Shown here: in pieces, positions 43,520-51,399 of the stretch
Layout of the letters: every line of letters starts with the position of its first letter
Position numbering within the stretch: position 1 is the stretch's first letter
DNA from: Flavobacterium plurextorum
Lineage (GTDB): Bacteria; Bacteroidota; Bacteroidia; Flavobacteriales; Flavobacteriaceae
Reading direction: 5' to 3'
Assembly (NCBI RefSeq): GCF_002217395.1
Contig: NZ_MUHD01000002.1
Coordinates: 56,592-120,591 of the forward strand
DNA length: 64,000 nt
Notes under the pieces: generated by a model
What the model was told of the DNA's origin: nothing
Database searches by the model: none
What the model saw: only the letters and a program-made list of their open reading frames with translations
Translations under genes and position numbers: made by a program

Positions 43520-43626
43520 TTAACCATATAAGTAATAGTAAGTTCACTTAAATAACTGCGCGCAAGAAATCTCCGCGAAGCATAACGTATTTATAAAATG
43601 AACTTATATCACTTATATGGTTTTAA
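43520..43626. repeat. Palindromic repeat family B, full-length copy
   Basis: The left arm TTAACCATATAAGTAATAGT with AAGTTCACTT after it pairs with the right arm, whose reverse complement reads AAAACCATATAAGTGATATA then AGTTCATTTT. The arms are about 27 bases with a few mismatches, around a 45-base GC-richer middle (ACTGCGCGCAAGAAATCTCC). A related arm occurs at 0.90 kb. The layout is that of a small non-autonomous mobile repeat. Confidence 0.7.
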
Positions 43627-43705
43627 AAACTACTTTTCTTAGTTAAAACATCATTCTAATATGTTTTAATTATGAAATTATTAAAATCAATTCATAAAAA
43701 AAGTA

Positions 43706-43713
43706 TACTTTTG
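43706..43713 (+). promoter_or_regulatory. -7 promoter box (TACTTTTG) of ndk
   Basis: Exact TAnnTTTG, 23 bases before the ndk ATG. No clear -33 TTTG at the expected distance. Confidence 0.45.
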
Positions 43714-43736
43714 CACAAAATTTAATAAAATAAAAA

Positions 43737-44156
43737 ATGGCAACAAATAGAACTTTTACAATGATTAAGCCAGATGCTGTTGCAAACGGACACATCGGGA
43801 ATATCTTAGCAATGATCACTAATGGTGGTTTTAAAATCGTTTCATTAAAATTAACTCAATTAACTGTAGCTGATGCACAAGCATTTTACGCAGTTCACTC
43901 AGAAAGACCTTTCTACGGAGAATTAGTTGAATTTATGTCACGCGGACCAATTGTTGCTGCAATTTTAGAAAAAGACAACGCAGTAGAAGATTTCAGAACT
44001 TTAATTGGAGCTACAAATCCTGCTGAAGCTGCTGAAGGAACTATCCGTAAAGCATACGCTGCTTCTATTGGAGAAAATGCAGTTCACGGTTCTGACAGCG
44101 ACGAAAATGCTGCAATCGAAGGTGCATTCCATTTTGCTGGAAGAGAGCAATTCTAA
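43737..44156 (+). CDS. ndk: Nucleoside diphosphate kinase
   Basis: A 139-residue kinase moving gamma-phosphate between nucleoside tri- and diphosphates. It starts [15 protein letters not shown] (Lys11) and carries the active-site [12 protein letters not shown] with phospho-His117. Length is normal. It is a cytoplasmic housekeeping enzyme, usually hexameric. A strong terminator follows. The promoter has an exact -7 box. Confidence 0.97.
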   Translation: MATNRTFTMIKPDAVANGHIGNILAMITNGGFKIVSLKLTQLTVADAQAFYAVHSERPFYGELVEFMSRGPIVAAILEKDNAVEDFRTLIGATNPAEAAEGTIRKAYAASIGENAVHGSDSDENAAIEGAFHFAGREQF

Positions 44157-44208
44157 TTTATGATTTTAGAGTTCAGTATTAATAATTATTGAACTTTGCA
44201 CATAATAA

Positions 44209-44240
44209 AAAAGCCGTTTCAAATTTGAAACGGCTTTTCT
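44209..44240. terminator. Bidirectional terminator between ndk and the PH-like gene
   Basis: AAAAGCCGTTTCAA and TTGAAACGGCTTTT form a perfect long stem (loop AATT-like) with A/T runs on both sides between convergent genes. Confidence 0.92.
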
Positions 44241-44263
44241 ATTTTATTAATCTATGTAAACAA

Positions 44264-44725
44264 TTAAGCGTTCTCTCTTTTTAAAGTGCTTTCCATTTCG
44301 ACTAAATCGACTAAGTTCTCTTTCAAGTTTGACTTTAAAGCATTGAAATTAGCATGATAAAAACTAGAAACACAACCTACTCTCTTTCCATCTTCAAGAA
44401 TAAAAACAGACTCATAAAGACTGCCTTTTCCAGACTCGAACATAGTAGCAAAACCATCTAATTCAGCGTATTTATATACTTTAGATTTTCCTAATCCAAA
44501 GTAACGTTTCACACTTATACTGTCTTCATACATTTTTATGCTGTTCGCTCTAGTCTTCAATATAGTCAACCAAAAAACAACAATAAACAATAAAAACAAA
44601 ATGGCCAATATTGTATTTTCCTTAGGCGAAATAAAACATAAGTAAAAAGCCAAAAGCGGCAATGCGCTCAAATATGAAATTAAAACAATTGGAAAAATTT
44701 TAAACTTAGATTTTACGACTATCAT
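44264..44725 (-). CDS. Membrane protein with two helices and a PH-like domain
   Basis: A 153-residue protein with two N-terminal hydrophobic helices (about 11-31 and 38-56). A beta-rich segment (about 65-125; KMYEDSISVKRYFGLGKSK, YAELDGFATMF, ESVFILEDGKRVG) resembles bacterial PH-type (bPH/YdbT-like) domains. No enzymatic motif is present. It lies 29 bases downstream of the DUF721 gene on the same strand and may end that operon. I cannot name a function. Confidence 0.7.
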   Translation of the reverse strand: MIVVKSKFKIFPIVLISYLSALPLLAFYLCFISPKENTILAILFLLFIVVFWLTILKTRANSIKMYEDSISVKRYFGLGKSKVYKYAELDGFATMFESGKGSLYESVFILEDGKRVGCVSSFYHANFNALKSNLKENLVDLVEMESTLKRENA

Positions 44726-44754
44726 AATTTAACTCTCTATAACTTTAAAAAAGT

Positions 44755-45051
44755 CTATCTTAAAACTACATCTTTTACAACCTCACGACCTAACTCTTCA
44801 TTAATCATCTTAACGATTTTAGATTTCCCATGACTCAACTCTTCCCTTAAAACGGCTGACCCAAGTTCAACATAAAGCGTGCTTCCTTTTAAAACAACAT
44901 TTCTGGTATATGTATTCACTCCATTTCCCATCAACTGTCTCCAAGCCTCTTTTACATCGATCTGATCCATTCCAGGCTGCAATTTATTCACCTGAATAAT
45001 TTGCTGTAAAACATCCCCAATTGTACTTTGATTATTTAGTCTTTTTGCCAT
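44755..45051 (-). CDS. DUF721/DciA-like protein
   Basis: A 98-residue DUF721 protein. The N-terminal helix (STIGDVLQQIIQVNKLQ), the VKEAWRQLMGNGVNTYT block and the VELGSAVLREEL block match the family. DciA is the ancestral loader of the replicative helicase DnaB in many bacteria without DnaC, and this small Bacteroidota relative fits that role by inference. It overlaps the 3' end of the preceding lipoprotein gene by 20 bases, so the two are coupled. Confidence 0.82.
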   Translation of the reverse strand: MAKRLNNQSTIGDVLQQIIQVNKLQPGMDQIDVKEAWRQLMGNGVNTYTRNVVLKGSTLYVELGSAVLREELSHGKSKIVKMINEELGREVVKDVVLR

Positions 45052-45472
45052 TTTCTAAAATATTAACTGGTCCTGCTTTTTTATAATGATATTCTTTATT
45101 TTGATCGTTCTTTACAACAAAAGTTTCATCTGAAACAGAGATCAACTCCTCACTCCATTTGGCATAATCAGTTTTATAATCCAAAAAAGTTCCTTTATCT
45201 GTAAATCTTACTGCAACATTTTCAAAAGTGTTTGTAGTTAAAAAAGTACCATCTAACTGCGCCATAACTTTCGTACGAGTACCTTTATTTCCTTTTATTT
45301 GAAAATAATCAAAGTTCTCATTCATTCCGTATGCTTTTTCTTCACCTTTATCAAAAACCACCTTTTCAATTTCCCAGTAACCATTAAGTTTTTCAATATC
45401 TGCGGGTTTTATTTCTTGTTTACAGCTTATAAACAAAAGCGATAAAACCAAAATCATAAAAGTGTTTTTCAT
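45032..45472 (-). CDS. Lipocalin-like lipoprotein
   Basis: A 146-residue lipoprotein with lipobox LLFISC (Cys17). The rest is a single beta-rich domain: LNGYWEIEKVVF, FDYFQIKGNKG and KWSEELISVSDETFVVK recall lipocalin_4-like folds of small secreted Bacteroidota lipoproteins. Ligand unknown. It overlaps the DUF721 gene by 20 bases. A structured RNA-like element lies just upstream, on the same strand, at 45494-45579. Confidence 0.75.
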   Translation of the reverse strand: MKNTFMILVLSLLFISCKQEIKPADIEKLNGYWEIEKVVFDKGEEKAYGMNENFDYFQIKGNKGTRTKVMAQLDGTFLTTNTFENVAVRFTDKGTFLDYKTDYAKWSEELISVSDETFVVKNDQNKEYHYKKAGPVNILENGKKTK

Positions 45473-45493
45473 AATAATTTATAATATTAATTT

Positions 45494-45579
45494 GGAGCTG
45501 ATTCCTGCTGTCTGCTATATCTTTTCCTGCCTAAAGAAGCCAGAAAAAGGATACCGCTCCCATCAGGGCTAGGACTCCC
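45494..45579 (-). ncRNA. Family D structured element, copy 1 (leader of the lipocalin-like gene)
   Basis: Read on the minus strand: GGAG at the start pairs with CTCC at the end, CCTG pairs with CAGG further in, and a central hairpin TATCCTTTTTC...GAAAAGATA closes a TTCTTTA loop. Copy 2 at 46986-47061 has the same order (CCC.GA..GGA.CG.TATCCTTT...TTCTTTAGGC...AAAGATA) with compensating changes in the stem. It resembles a recurrent Flavobacteria intergenic motif; the Flavo-1 RNA class is a candidate that I cannot confirm. Confidence 0.6.
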
Positions 45580-45759
45580 ATTTTCAAAAGAAATTTAGTG
45601 AATCACAAAGATAAACTTATATAATTCAAAAGAAGTAAGAAGTAAAAAGTAAAATTAATAAAAACAAAAATAAGATTACCATTAAACCATAAGTACAACC
45701 AAAAAGGCTGTCTATTATAACTTAACGAAATCTTAGATTCTTAAGAATTAATAAAATAC

Positions 45760-45939
45760 TTAATTTTTAGTACGCAGTCTTTTAAGAACTCCCATAAAAA
45801 AGAATCCTATTCCTAGAACAAGCAGAACATAGTAAAAAGAAAGACTGCTGTCTCTTAAAACATTTGCTAAAACAAAACACACCACACTTGCAAAATAAAA
45901 TACAACTGCCGATATATTTTTTAAAGAAGAAAAACTCAT
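45760..45939 (-). CDS. Small membrane protein, 59 aa
   Basis: I chose the ATG at 45939 (MSFSSLKNISAVVFYFASVVC), which lies 7 bases after the ftsY stop. Two hydrophobic stretches (about 10-26 and 34-51) are followed by a basic end (VLKRLRTKN). The longer frame overlaps ftsY and is unlikely. No named family recognised. Confidence 0.65.
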   Translation of the reverse strand: MSFSSLKNISAVVFYFASVVCFVLANVLRDSSLSFYYVLLVLGIGFFFMGVLKRLRTKN

Positions 45940-45946
45940 TATTATT

Positions 45947-46900
45947 TTATTTAAAGAAACTGTCAACGAATTCATATTTATTAAAGACTTGTAAGTCTTC
46001 AATTCCCTCGCCAACACCAATATATTTTACAGGAATTTGAAACTGGTCTGAGATACCAATCACAACACCGCCTTTTGCTGTTCCGTCTAATTTTGTAACT
46101 GCTAACGATGTTACTTCTGTTGCAGCAGTAAACTGCTTAGCTTGTTCAAAAGCGTTTTGACCTGTTGAACCATCTAAAACTAAAAGCACATCATGCGGCG
46201 CATCTTCAACCACTTTCTGCATAACACGTTTCACTTTAGAAAGTTCGTTCATCAAATTAACTTTATTGTGTAAACGTCCAGCAGTATCAATAATTACAAC
46301 ATCTGCATTTTGAGCTACAGCCGATTGCAAAGTATCAAAAGCTACAGAAGCAGGATCACTTCCCATATTTTGTCTTACGATTGGAACATCAACACGATCA
46401 GCCCAAACTTGTAACTGGTCTATTGCAGCAGCACGAAATGTATCTGCAGCACCTAAAACCACTTTGTAACCCGCCTTTTTAAACTGATAAGCTAATTTAC
46501 CTATTGTAGTAGTTTTTCCAACACCGTTTACTCCAACCACCATTAAAACGTATGGTTTTTTATCTTTTGGAATATCAAACTCTGTTCCTTCGCCTGTATT
46601 GGTTTCAGATAATAAACCACCTATTTCATCACGAAGAATTTGATTTAATTCGGCTGTACCTAAATATTTATCTTCGGCAACGCGTTTTTCAATTCTTTCG
46701 ATGATTTTCAATGTAGTATTTACACCAACGTCTGAAGCTACCAAAACTTCTTCAAGATTATCTAAAACGTCGTCATCGACTTTCGATTTTCCTGCAACAG
46801 CTTTGCTTAACTTAGAGAAAAAAGTAGTTTTCGTTTTTTCAAGACCTTTATCTAAAGTCTCTTTTTTTTCGGTAGAGAATAATTTTTTAAAAAAACTCAT
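45947..46900 (-). CDS. ftsY: Signal recognition particle receptor FtsY
   Basis: A 317-residue SRP GTPase receptor directing membrane proteins to the translocon. The N domain (about 30-105) is followed by the G domain: GVNGVGKT (123-130), DTFRAAA insert (153-159), DTAGR (205-209) and TKLDG (269-273). The acidic A domain is very short, the usual state in this group. The small membrane protein follows after 7 bases. Family D copy 2 and a terminator lie upstream; the ribosomal-protein genes beyond them may feed in. Confidence 0.96.
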   Translation of the reverse strand: MSFFKKLFSTEKKETLDKGLEKTKTTFFSKLSKAVAGKSKVDDDVLDNLEEVLVASDVGVNTTLKIIERIEKRVAEDKYLGTAELNQILRDEIGGLLSETNTGEGTEFDIPKDKKPYVLMVVGVNGVGKTTTIGKLAYQFKKAGYKVVLGAADTFRAAAIDQLQVWADRVDVPIVRQNMGSDPASVAFDTLQSAVAQNADVVIIDTAGRLHNKVNLMNELSKVKRVMQKVVEDAPHDVLLVLDGSTGQNAFEQAKQFTAATEVTSLAVTKLDGTAKGGVVIGISDQFQIPVKYIGVGEGIEDLQVFNKYEFVDSFFK

Positions 46901-46985
46901 TTTTTATTTATTGTTAGTTGTAGATTGTTTCTTTAGGGCTTTAAAACAATCCTAATGCTTATAGAATACCTTTTGCTTTTAATTT

Positions 46986-47061
46986 AACCCCGACAGGAAC
47001 GATATCCTTTGCTTGCCTTCTTTAGGCGAGTAAAGATAAAGAGTATGGCGGGAACTAATGT
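46986..47061 (+). ncRNA. Family D structured element, copy 2 (opposite strand)
   Basis: The plus strand reads CCCCGACAGGAACGATATCC, then TTTGCTTGCC, loop TTCTTTA, GGCGAGTAAAGATA. The central stem CTTGCC/GGCGAG and CTTT/AAAG matches the copy at 45.5 kb in position but not base for base, with paired changes. The unit ends in GGCGGGA. It lies between the terminator of the rpm operon and the ftsY start, antisense to the latter's leader. Confidence 0.6.
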
Positions 47062-47118
47062 TTAAAAAAAACACAAATTGTATGGTTTCTACAAATTTTT
47101 AAACAAATATAAAAAATA

Positions 47119-47150
47119 AAAAAGCTACTTCCGAATGAAAGTAGCTTTTC
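47119..47150 (-). terminator. Terminator of the rpmB-rpmG-DUF4295 transcript
   Basis: AAAAGCTACTT and AAGTAGCTTTT form an 11-base stem with an 8-base loop and an A-run on the gene-distal side giving T on the minus strand. It lies about 20 bases after the DUF4295 stop. Confidence 0.85.
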
Positions 47151-47168
47151 TATATATTGTAAATGTAA

Positions 47169-47321
47169 TTATTTCTTTTTCAAGAAATTATCAACTTCTT
47201 CAGGAGCCATAATAGATTCTACGAATGTATATGCACCAGTTTTAGGAGATTTCACCATTTTGATGGCTTTTGATAATCTCTTAGAAGATGTTTGTAACGA
47301 TGCTACGGTTTTCTTTGCCAT
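47169..47321 (-). CDS. DUF4295 small protein
   Basis: A 50-residue protein read directly from the sequence: it starts MAKKTVASLQTSSKRLSKAI, contains SPKTGAYTFVES, and ends FLKKK. DUF4295 proteins lie next to L33/L28 genes across Bacteroidota, and a role on or near the ribosome is inferred from that linkage. It is the third gene of the transcript (rpmB, rpmG, this), 71 bases after rpmG. It is short, so automatic callers with a 60-residue cut-off miss it. Confidence 0.93.
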   Translation of the reverse strand: MAKKTVASLQTSSKRLSKAIKMVKSPKTGAYTFVESIMAPEEVDNFLKKK

Positions 47322-47392
47322 GATTCAAATGTTATTTGAAGTTTTATAAAACTCAAATGGCCAAACCACTGAGACTTATAAATCTCTAATTA

Positions 47393-47575
47393 TTACTTAA
47401 TTTCTTTATGAACAGTTACTCTTTTTAAGATTGGATTAAATTTTTTAATCTCTAATCTGTCTGGAGTATTTTTTTTGTTCTTAGTTGTAATGTATCTAGA
47501 AGTTCCTGGAACACCAGAAGTCTTGTGCTCAGTACATTCTAAAATTACTTGGATTCTATTACCTTTCTTTGCCAT
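47393..47575 (-). CDS. rpmG: 50S ribosomal protein L33
   Basis: A 60-residue basic protein, [20 protein letters not shown], with a typical [20 protein letters not shown] core. The cysteine pairs of zinc-binding L33 are absent except a single ECTEHK, so it is the zinc-free form. It lies 27 bases after rpmB. Confidence 0.96.
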
Positions 47576-47602
47576 CTTGCTATATATTTATTTAGGAAAA
47601 GA

Positions 47603-47839
47603 TTATTTGATAAATCCTTCTGACTGTGCTTTTTTCAAAACAGCAGTGATTCCATTTTTATTAATTGTTTTTATCGTAGATGCTGCTACTCTAAGAGTAA
47701 TCCATCTATCTTCTTCTGGAAGATAAAAACGCTTTTTAACTAAGTTTACAGAAAACTTTCTCTTAGTTTTGTTCATAGCGTGAGAAACGTTATTTCCTAC
47801 CATCGCTCTTTTACCTGTAAGGTCACAAACTCTTGACAT
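47603..47839 (-). CDS. rpmB: 50S ribosomal protein L28
   Basis: A 78-residue basic protein starting [20 protein letters not shown] with the L28 marks [13 protein letters not shown] and [15 protein letters not shown]. First gene of the ribosomal-protein transcript. About 70 bases of leader separate it from the cinA stop. Confidence 0.97.
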   Translation of the reverse strand: MSRVCDLTGKRAMVGNNVSHAMNKTKRKFSVNLVKKRFYLPEEDRWITLRVAASTIKTINKNGITAVLKKAQSEGFIK

Positions 47840-47910
47840 TATACTTATCTTTTATCGTTATTCAAAATCAGGGTGCAAAGAAAAGAAAAATAAACCATTG
47901 TAGCAAAAAA

Positions 47911-49164
47911 TTATTGCACAATTTTTAAAATTTCTTTCTGTAAAATTTCCAAACTCTTAATCGTGGCTCTATCTATCACTTTTTCACGTGGTTGGCCAAA
48001 GTTAAATTCTTCTACAATTATCTCAGTTGGGGTAGCCAAAGCTATAAAAACAGTGCCAATTTCAGCATCTGAATCACCTTTTGAGGGTCCGGCGTTACCA
48101 GTTGTCGCAATTGCATAGTCCGTTTTCAGTATTTCTTTCACATTCAAAGCCATAGCCGATGCAACCTGCGCACTAACTACCGAATATTCATCTATCAAAT
48201 CCTGCGAAACACCGAGAACATTGACTTTAGCTTCTGTTGCGTACGAAACAACACTTCCTTTAAAATATTTCGAAGAGCCTTCAACCGAAGTCAACAACGA
48301 AGCAATTCTTCCTCCGGTACAACTTTCTGCTGTTGAAATCGTTTTATTTTGTCTGGAAAGAAATTTAGCGATTACAGTTTCTATTGTTTCATTTTCTTCG
48401 TAACCAACTATTATATCATGAATTATAGCATCTAAAGATTTTACATTCTCTTCTATTGCTTTTTCTAACTCGGCTTTATCAGTTCCTCTGGCTGTTAATC
48501 GCAAACGCACTCTGCCCGGATTTGGCAGATAGGCTAATTTTATAAAATCAGGCAGATTATTTTCCCAAGCTTCTATACGTTCCGCAACTAAACTCTCTCC
48601 TTGACCATAGGTCAGAATAGTTTTATGAATGATATAGGGACGCTTATATTCTTTAACTATTTTTGGAATTATCTCTTCTTCGACTAAATATTTCATCTCA
48701 TACGGAACTCCGGGAAGCGAAATAAATACGGTATTTTCTTTTTTCATCCACATACCCGGCGCAGTACCCACTTGATTATGAAGCACTGTACAAGTTGACG
48801 GAACAAGAGCCTGATCTTTGTTTAATTGCGAAATTGGTCTTTTATAAAAACCTTCTATTAATTGTGTTACATGCGCCAAAACTTCTGGATTAACAACTAA
48901 CTCGTCATTAAAATACTCGCAAAAAGTTTTCTTTGTAACATCATCTTTTGTAGGCCCTAAACCGCCAGTCACTATAACAACATCAACTTTGTTTTGCAAT
49001 TGCTCAAAAGTATCTAAAATATGTTTTTTGTCGTCACTGATCGAAATCATTTCCGCAACTTCAACACCAATTCGATCGAGTGATTTAGCAATAAAACCGG
49101 AGTTTGTGTCAATAATTTGACCTATCAAAATTTCATCTCCAATAGTTATAATAGCTGCCTTCAT
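47911..49164 (-). CDS. cinA: CinA family protein (NMN amidohydrolase plus COG1058 domain)
   Basis: A 417-residue two-domain CinA. The N-terminal domain (about 1-170) is MoCF-like, with [23 protein letters not shown] and [16 protein letters not shown] (62-78), an ADP-ribose pyrophosphatase in studied members. The C-terminal domain (about 260-417) has [15 protein letters not shown] and SYATEAK and deamidates NMN for NAD recycling. Full length compared with the usual 400-420 residues. Gene is the first of the rpmB side only by proximity; each likely has its own promoter. Confidence 0.95.
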   Translation of the reverse strand: MKAAIITIGDEILIGQIIDTNSGFIAKSLDRIGVEVAEMISISDDKKHILDTFEQLQNKVDVVIVTGGLGPTKDDVTKKTFCEYFNDELVVNPEVLAHVTQLIEGFYKRPISQLNKDQALVPSTCTVLHNQVGTAPGMWMKKENTVFISLPGVPYEMKYLVEEEIIPKIVKEYKRPYIIHKTILTYGQGESLVAERIEAWENNLPDFIKLAYLPNPGRVRLRLTARGTDKAELEKAIEENVKSLDAIIHDIIVGYEENETIETVIAKFLSRQNKTISTAESCTGGRIASLLTSVEGSSKYFKGSVVSYATEAKVNVLGVSQDLIDEYSVVSAQVASAMALNVKEILKTDYAIATTGNAGPSKGDSDAEIGTVFIALATPTEIIVEEFNFGQPREKVIDRATIKSLEILQKEILKIVQ

Positions 49165-49332
49165 ATAAATATTATTTTCACTTGCCGTACTGCAAGTTGT
49201 TATTAGAAAGTAGATTGCTGTTTTTGCTTTATTTATAAGGAAATAAAAACTGGATTCTTTTCACAACAAATACCAGATGTGTGTTAAACGAAGTTTTTAG
49301 AAACTAAAGAATAACCTCAACAATAGAAGAAA

Positions 49333-49376
49333 TCCTTAATTCTTATTCTTTTCTTAAAAAAAATAAGAATTAAGGA
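49333..49376 (-). terminator. Terminator of the Hpt/FAH operon
   Basis: TCCTTAATTCTTATT and its exact complement AATAAGAATTAAGGA (15 bases) flank a 14-base loop just beyond the Hpt stop. A moderate T-rich tract follows on the minus strand (TTTCTTCT). Confidence 0.7.
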
Positions 49377-49386
49377 AGTTTAAACC

Positions 49387-49731
49387 TTACAAATCAAAAT
49401 CTTTCTTGATTTCTTTGATTGCATCTTTAACTTGTACTTTTATACTTTTAAAAGTCTCTATAATATCTTTTTTCTTCCCCTCGGCTTTTGTCCAAGCTTC
49501 TACTTGCAGAATCTCTTCAAAAGCAACATTTAACCCCATTAAATCTAATGTAGGCTTTATTTTATGAGCATAAGAATAGGCATATTTGTGATCCTTTTTC
49601 TTAATTCCTTCTTTAATCTGTTTTAAATCTTCAGGGACTTCTGTAACAAATAAATTAAGAATTTCGTTTACAAATTCAGGATCGTTATCTGAAAGCGCGT
49701 ACACTTTCGAAAGGTTATACTTTAAGGCCAT
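49387..49731 (-). CDS. Hpt-domain phosphotransfer protein (orphan)
   Basis: A 114-residue Hpt four-helix protein. The phosphorylatable His56 sits in YSYAHKIKPTLDLMG. It has no kinase or receiver domain and no regulator neighbours. The start ATG overlaps the stop of the FAH hydrolase gene (TAATG), so the two are cotranslated although their functions seem unrelated. It may relay phosphate between a kinase such as the one at 8.3 kb and a receiver elsewhere; that is speculative. Confidence 0.88.
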   Translation of the reverse strand: MALKYNLSKVYALSDNDPEFVNEILNLFVTEVPEDLKQIKEGIKKKDHKYAYSYAHKIKPTLDLMGLNVAFEEILQVEAWTKAEGKKKDIIETFKSIKVQVKDAIKEIKKDFDL

Positions 49732-50342
49732 TATTTTACTTGTATTCTAAATAATTTTTTATCTTCTAAAAAGCCTTCTAAAATATCATTAGGCTTAACC
49801 GATGCAACACCCGCAGGCGTCCCAGTAAAAATAATATCTCCAATTTTTAAGGTGAAAAATTGTGATACGTACGAAATCAGTTCATCAATTTTCCAAAGCA
49901 TAAAGCTTGTATTTCCTTTTTGAACGGTTTCATTATTATTCTTGAGTTCAAACGTAAGATTTTCTAACGAAACAAAATCACTTTTAGGCAAAAAATCACC
50001 AATTACCGCAGACCCGTCAAAAGCTTTTGCTTTTTCCCAAGGCAATCCTTTTGCTTTTAATTTATCTTGTAAATCTCTGGCTGTAAAATCAATACCTACA
50101 CTAATCTCTTCGTAATATTTGTTCGCAAACTTTGGCTCAATATATTTTCCAACTTTATTAATCTTCACAATTACTTCTAATTCGTGATGAACTTCTTCAG
50201 AAAATTCTGGAATTACAAACGGATGCTGTTTCAATAAAACTGCCGAGTCTGGTTTCATAAAAACCACAGGCTCATCTGGTCGTTCATTTTTTAACTCCTC
50301 AATATGATTGGTATAATTTCTACCGATACAAATAATCTTCAT
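49731..50342 (-). CDS. FAH-family hydrolase (fumarylacetoacetase-like)
   Basis: A 203-residue FAH fold protein. The N-terminal IICIGRNYTNHIEELKNERP and PVVFMKPDSAV (26-36) plus HELEVIVKINKVGKYI (metal-ligand Glu residues about 53-57) and VGIDFTARDLQDK (78-90) match the acylpyruvase/FAH group (FAHD1-like). It hydrolyses or decarboxylates 2-oxo-dicarboxylates such as acylpyruvate or oxaloacetate. The C-terminal IFTGTPAGVA completes the site. Family A repeat follows upstream. Confidence 0.9.
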   Translation of the reverse strand: MKIICIGRNYTNHIEELKNERPDEPVVFMKPDSAVLLKQHPFVIPEFSEEVHHELEVIVKINKVGKYIEPKFANKYYEEISVGIDFTARDLQDKLKAKGLPWEKAKAFDGSAVIGDFLPKSDFVSLENLTFELKNNNETVQKGNTSFMLWKIDELISYVSQFFTLKIGDIIFTGTPAGVASVKPNDILEGFLEDKKLFRIQVK

Positions 50343-50344
50343 CT

Positions 50345-50420
50345 TTTAAAGGTGCTGAGATCCTGAAGCACTAAGACACTAAGAAGTTCGACTCTTAGAA
50401 TCTTGGCGTCTTAGAACCTT
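50345..50420. repeat. Palindromic repeat family A, full copy
   Basis: AAAGGTGCTGAGATCCTGAA (from 50348) and the right arm CTTGGCGTCTTAGAACCTTA (50402-50421) form an imperfect inverted repeat, with CTAAGA- and CTTAGA-type words repeated inside. The right arm reads TAAGGTTCTAAGACGCC on the other strand, like the fragment at the left edge of the window. It fills the gap between the exonuclease and FAH genes. Confidence 0.65.
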
Positions 50421-51189
50421 ATTTCGTATTTAGTTTTCTTAATTTAATTGCTGTTAAAACTTTTTTGGTATACAAAGGAAAGTCTGCATTTTGAATCCAG
50501 CTGAAGTAACCTGGCTCTGATTCCAGCACTTTCTCTACTTTTGCTCCTTTATGTTTTCCGAAAGTAAAAATCTCTTCATTGTCTTTATCAAAAGCAATCA
50601 TTCCCGCAAAGTCTGCTATTTTTTTTCGGGTTGTAAATTCAGACAATGATTTCATATCATTCTCTAATTCTGGATAACGATCTAATTGTGCTTTTAAAAT
50701 TTCGTAAGTTGCCATTGTATCTGCTTCTGCAGAATGGGCATTTTCAAGACTTTTTCCACAATAAAACTTCAAAGCCGCGCTTAATGTACGCTCTTCCATT
50801 TTATGAAAAATAGTCTGAACATCTACCGAAACTTTATTTTTCATATCAAAATCAACTCCTGCACGAAGCAATTCTTCCGCTAATAATGGAATATCAAAAC
50901 GATCTGAATTAAAACCTCCCAAATCACTGTCTTTAATCATATTGTAAACCTGCGGTGCTAACTCTGTAAAAGTTGGCTCATTTGCCACTTTCTCATCAGT
51001 TATACCATGCACAGCAGTTGTTTGCGGCGGAATTGGAATAGTAGGATTAACTAACCAAGTTTTACTTTCTTTATTTCCGTTTGGAAAAACTTTGAATATC
51101 GAAATTTCTACAATTCGATCTTTACCAATATCAATTCCAGTAGTTTCTAGATCAAAAAAACAAATTGGTTTGTTAAGCTTTAATTCCAT
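50419..51189 (-). CDS. 3'-5' exonuclease (DnaQ-like, DEDDh)
   Basis: A 256-residue exonuclease. Motif I is CFFDLETTGIDIG (Asp13, Glu15), motif II lies at GGFNSDRFDIPLLAEELL, and motif III has the DEDDh His in LENAHSAEADTMATYEILK. The C-terminal part (about 180-256; FGKHKGAKVEKVLESEPGYFSWI) is an added domain known from such Bacteroidota proteins. Action on DNA or RNA is not settled. The stop overlaps the edge of a family A repeat. Confidence 0.92.
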   Translation of the reverse strand: MELKLNKPICFFDLETTGIDIGKDRIVEISIFKVFPNGNKESKTWLVNPTIPIPPQTTAVHGITDEKVANEPTFTELAPQVYNMIKDSDLGGFNSDRFDIPLLAEELLRAGVDFDMKNKVSVDVQTIFHKMEERTLSAALKFYCGKSLENAHSAEADTMATYEILKAQLDRYPELENDMKSLSEFTTRKKIADFAGMIAFDKDNEEIFTFGKHKGAKVEKVLESEPGYFSWIQNADFPLYTKKVLTAIKLRKLNTK

Positions 51190-51350
51190 TTTTAAATTTT
51201 ATAAGTTTACAAATGTAATTTTTAAAGCGGAATTTCCTTTGCAAATTTTTATTTTTTTCCCCTAAATAAGTCCCTTTTTTACATTTTAACATCAAAATTT
51301 AGCAGCGAACAATTTCTTCTTAATCATATCTTCTTATTTTCCTACAAACA

Positions 51351-51382
51351 AAAAACCCGGAAAAACTAATTTCCGGGTTTGT
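51351..51382. terminator. Terminator of the E2 acyltransferase gene
   Basis: AAACCCGGAAA, a 6-base loop and TTTCCGGGTTT form a perfect 11-base stem; the minus strand then runs into T-rich sequence. It lies about 20 bases beyond the E2 stop. Confidence 0.88.
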
Positions 51383-51399
51383 ATCTAAATATCGATCGA

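Noticed and set aside
45760-46020. An 86-residue frame overlapping the end of ftsY
   Set aside because: The extra N-terminal part lies inside ftsY and the ATG at 45939 gives a clean two-helix protein 7 bases after the ftsY stop.
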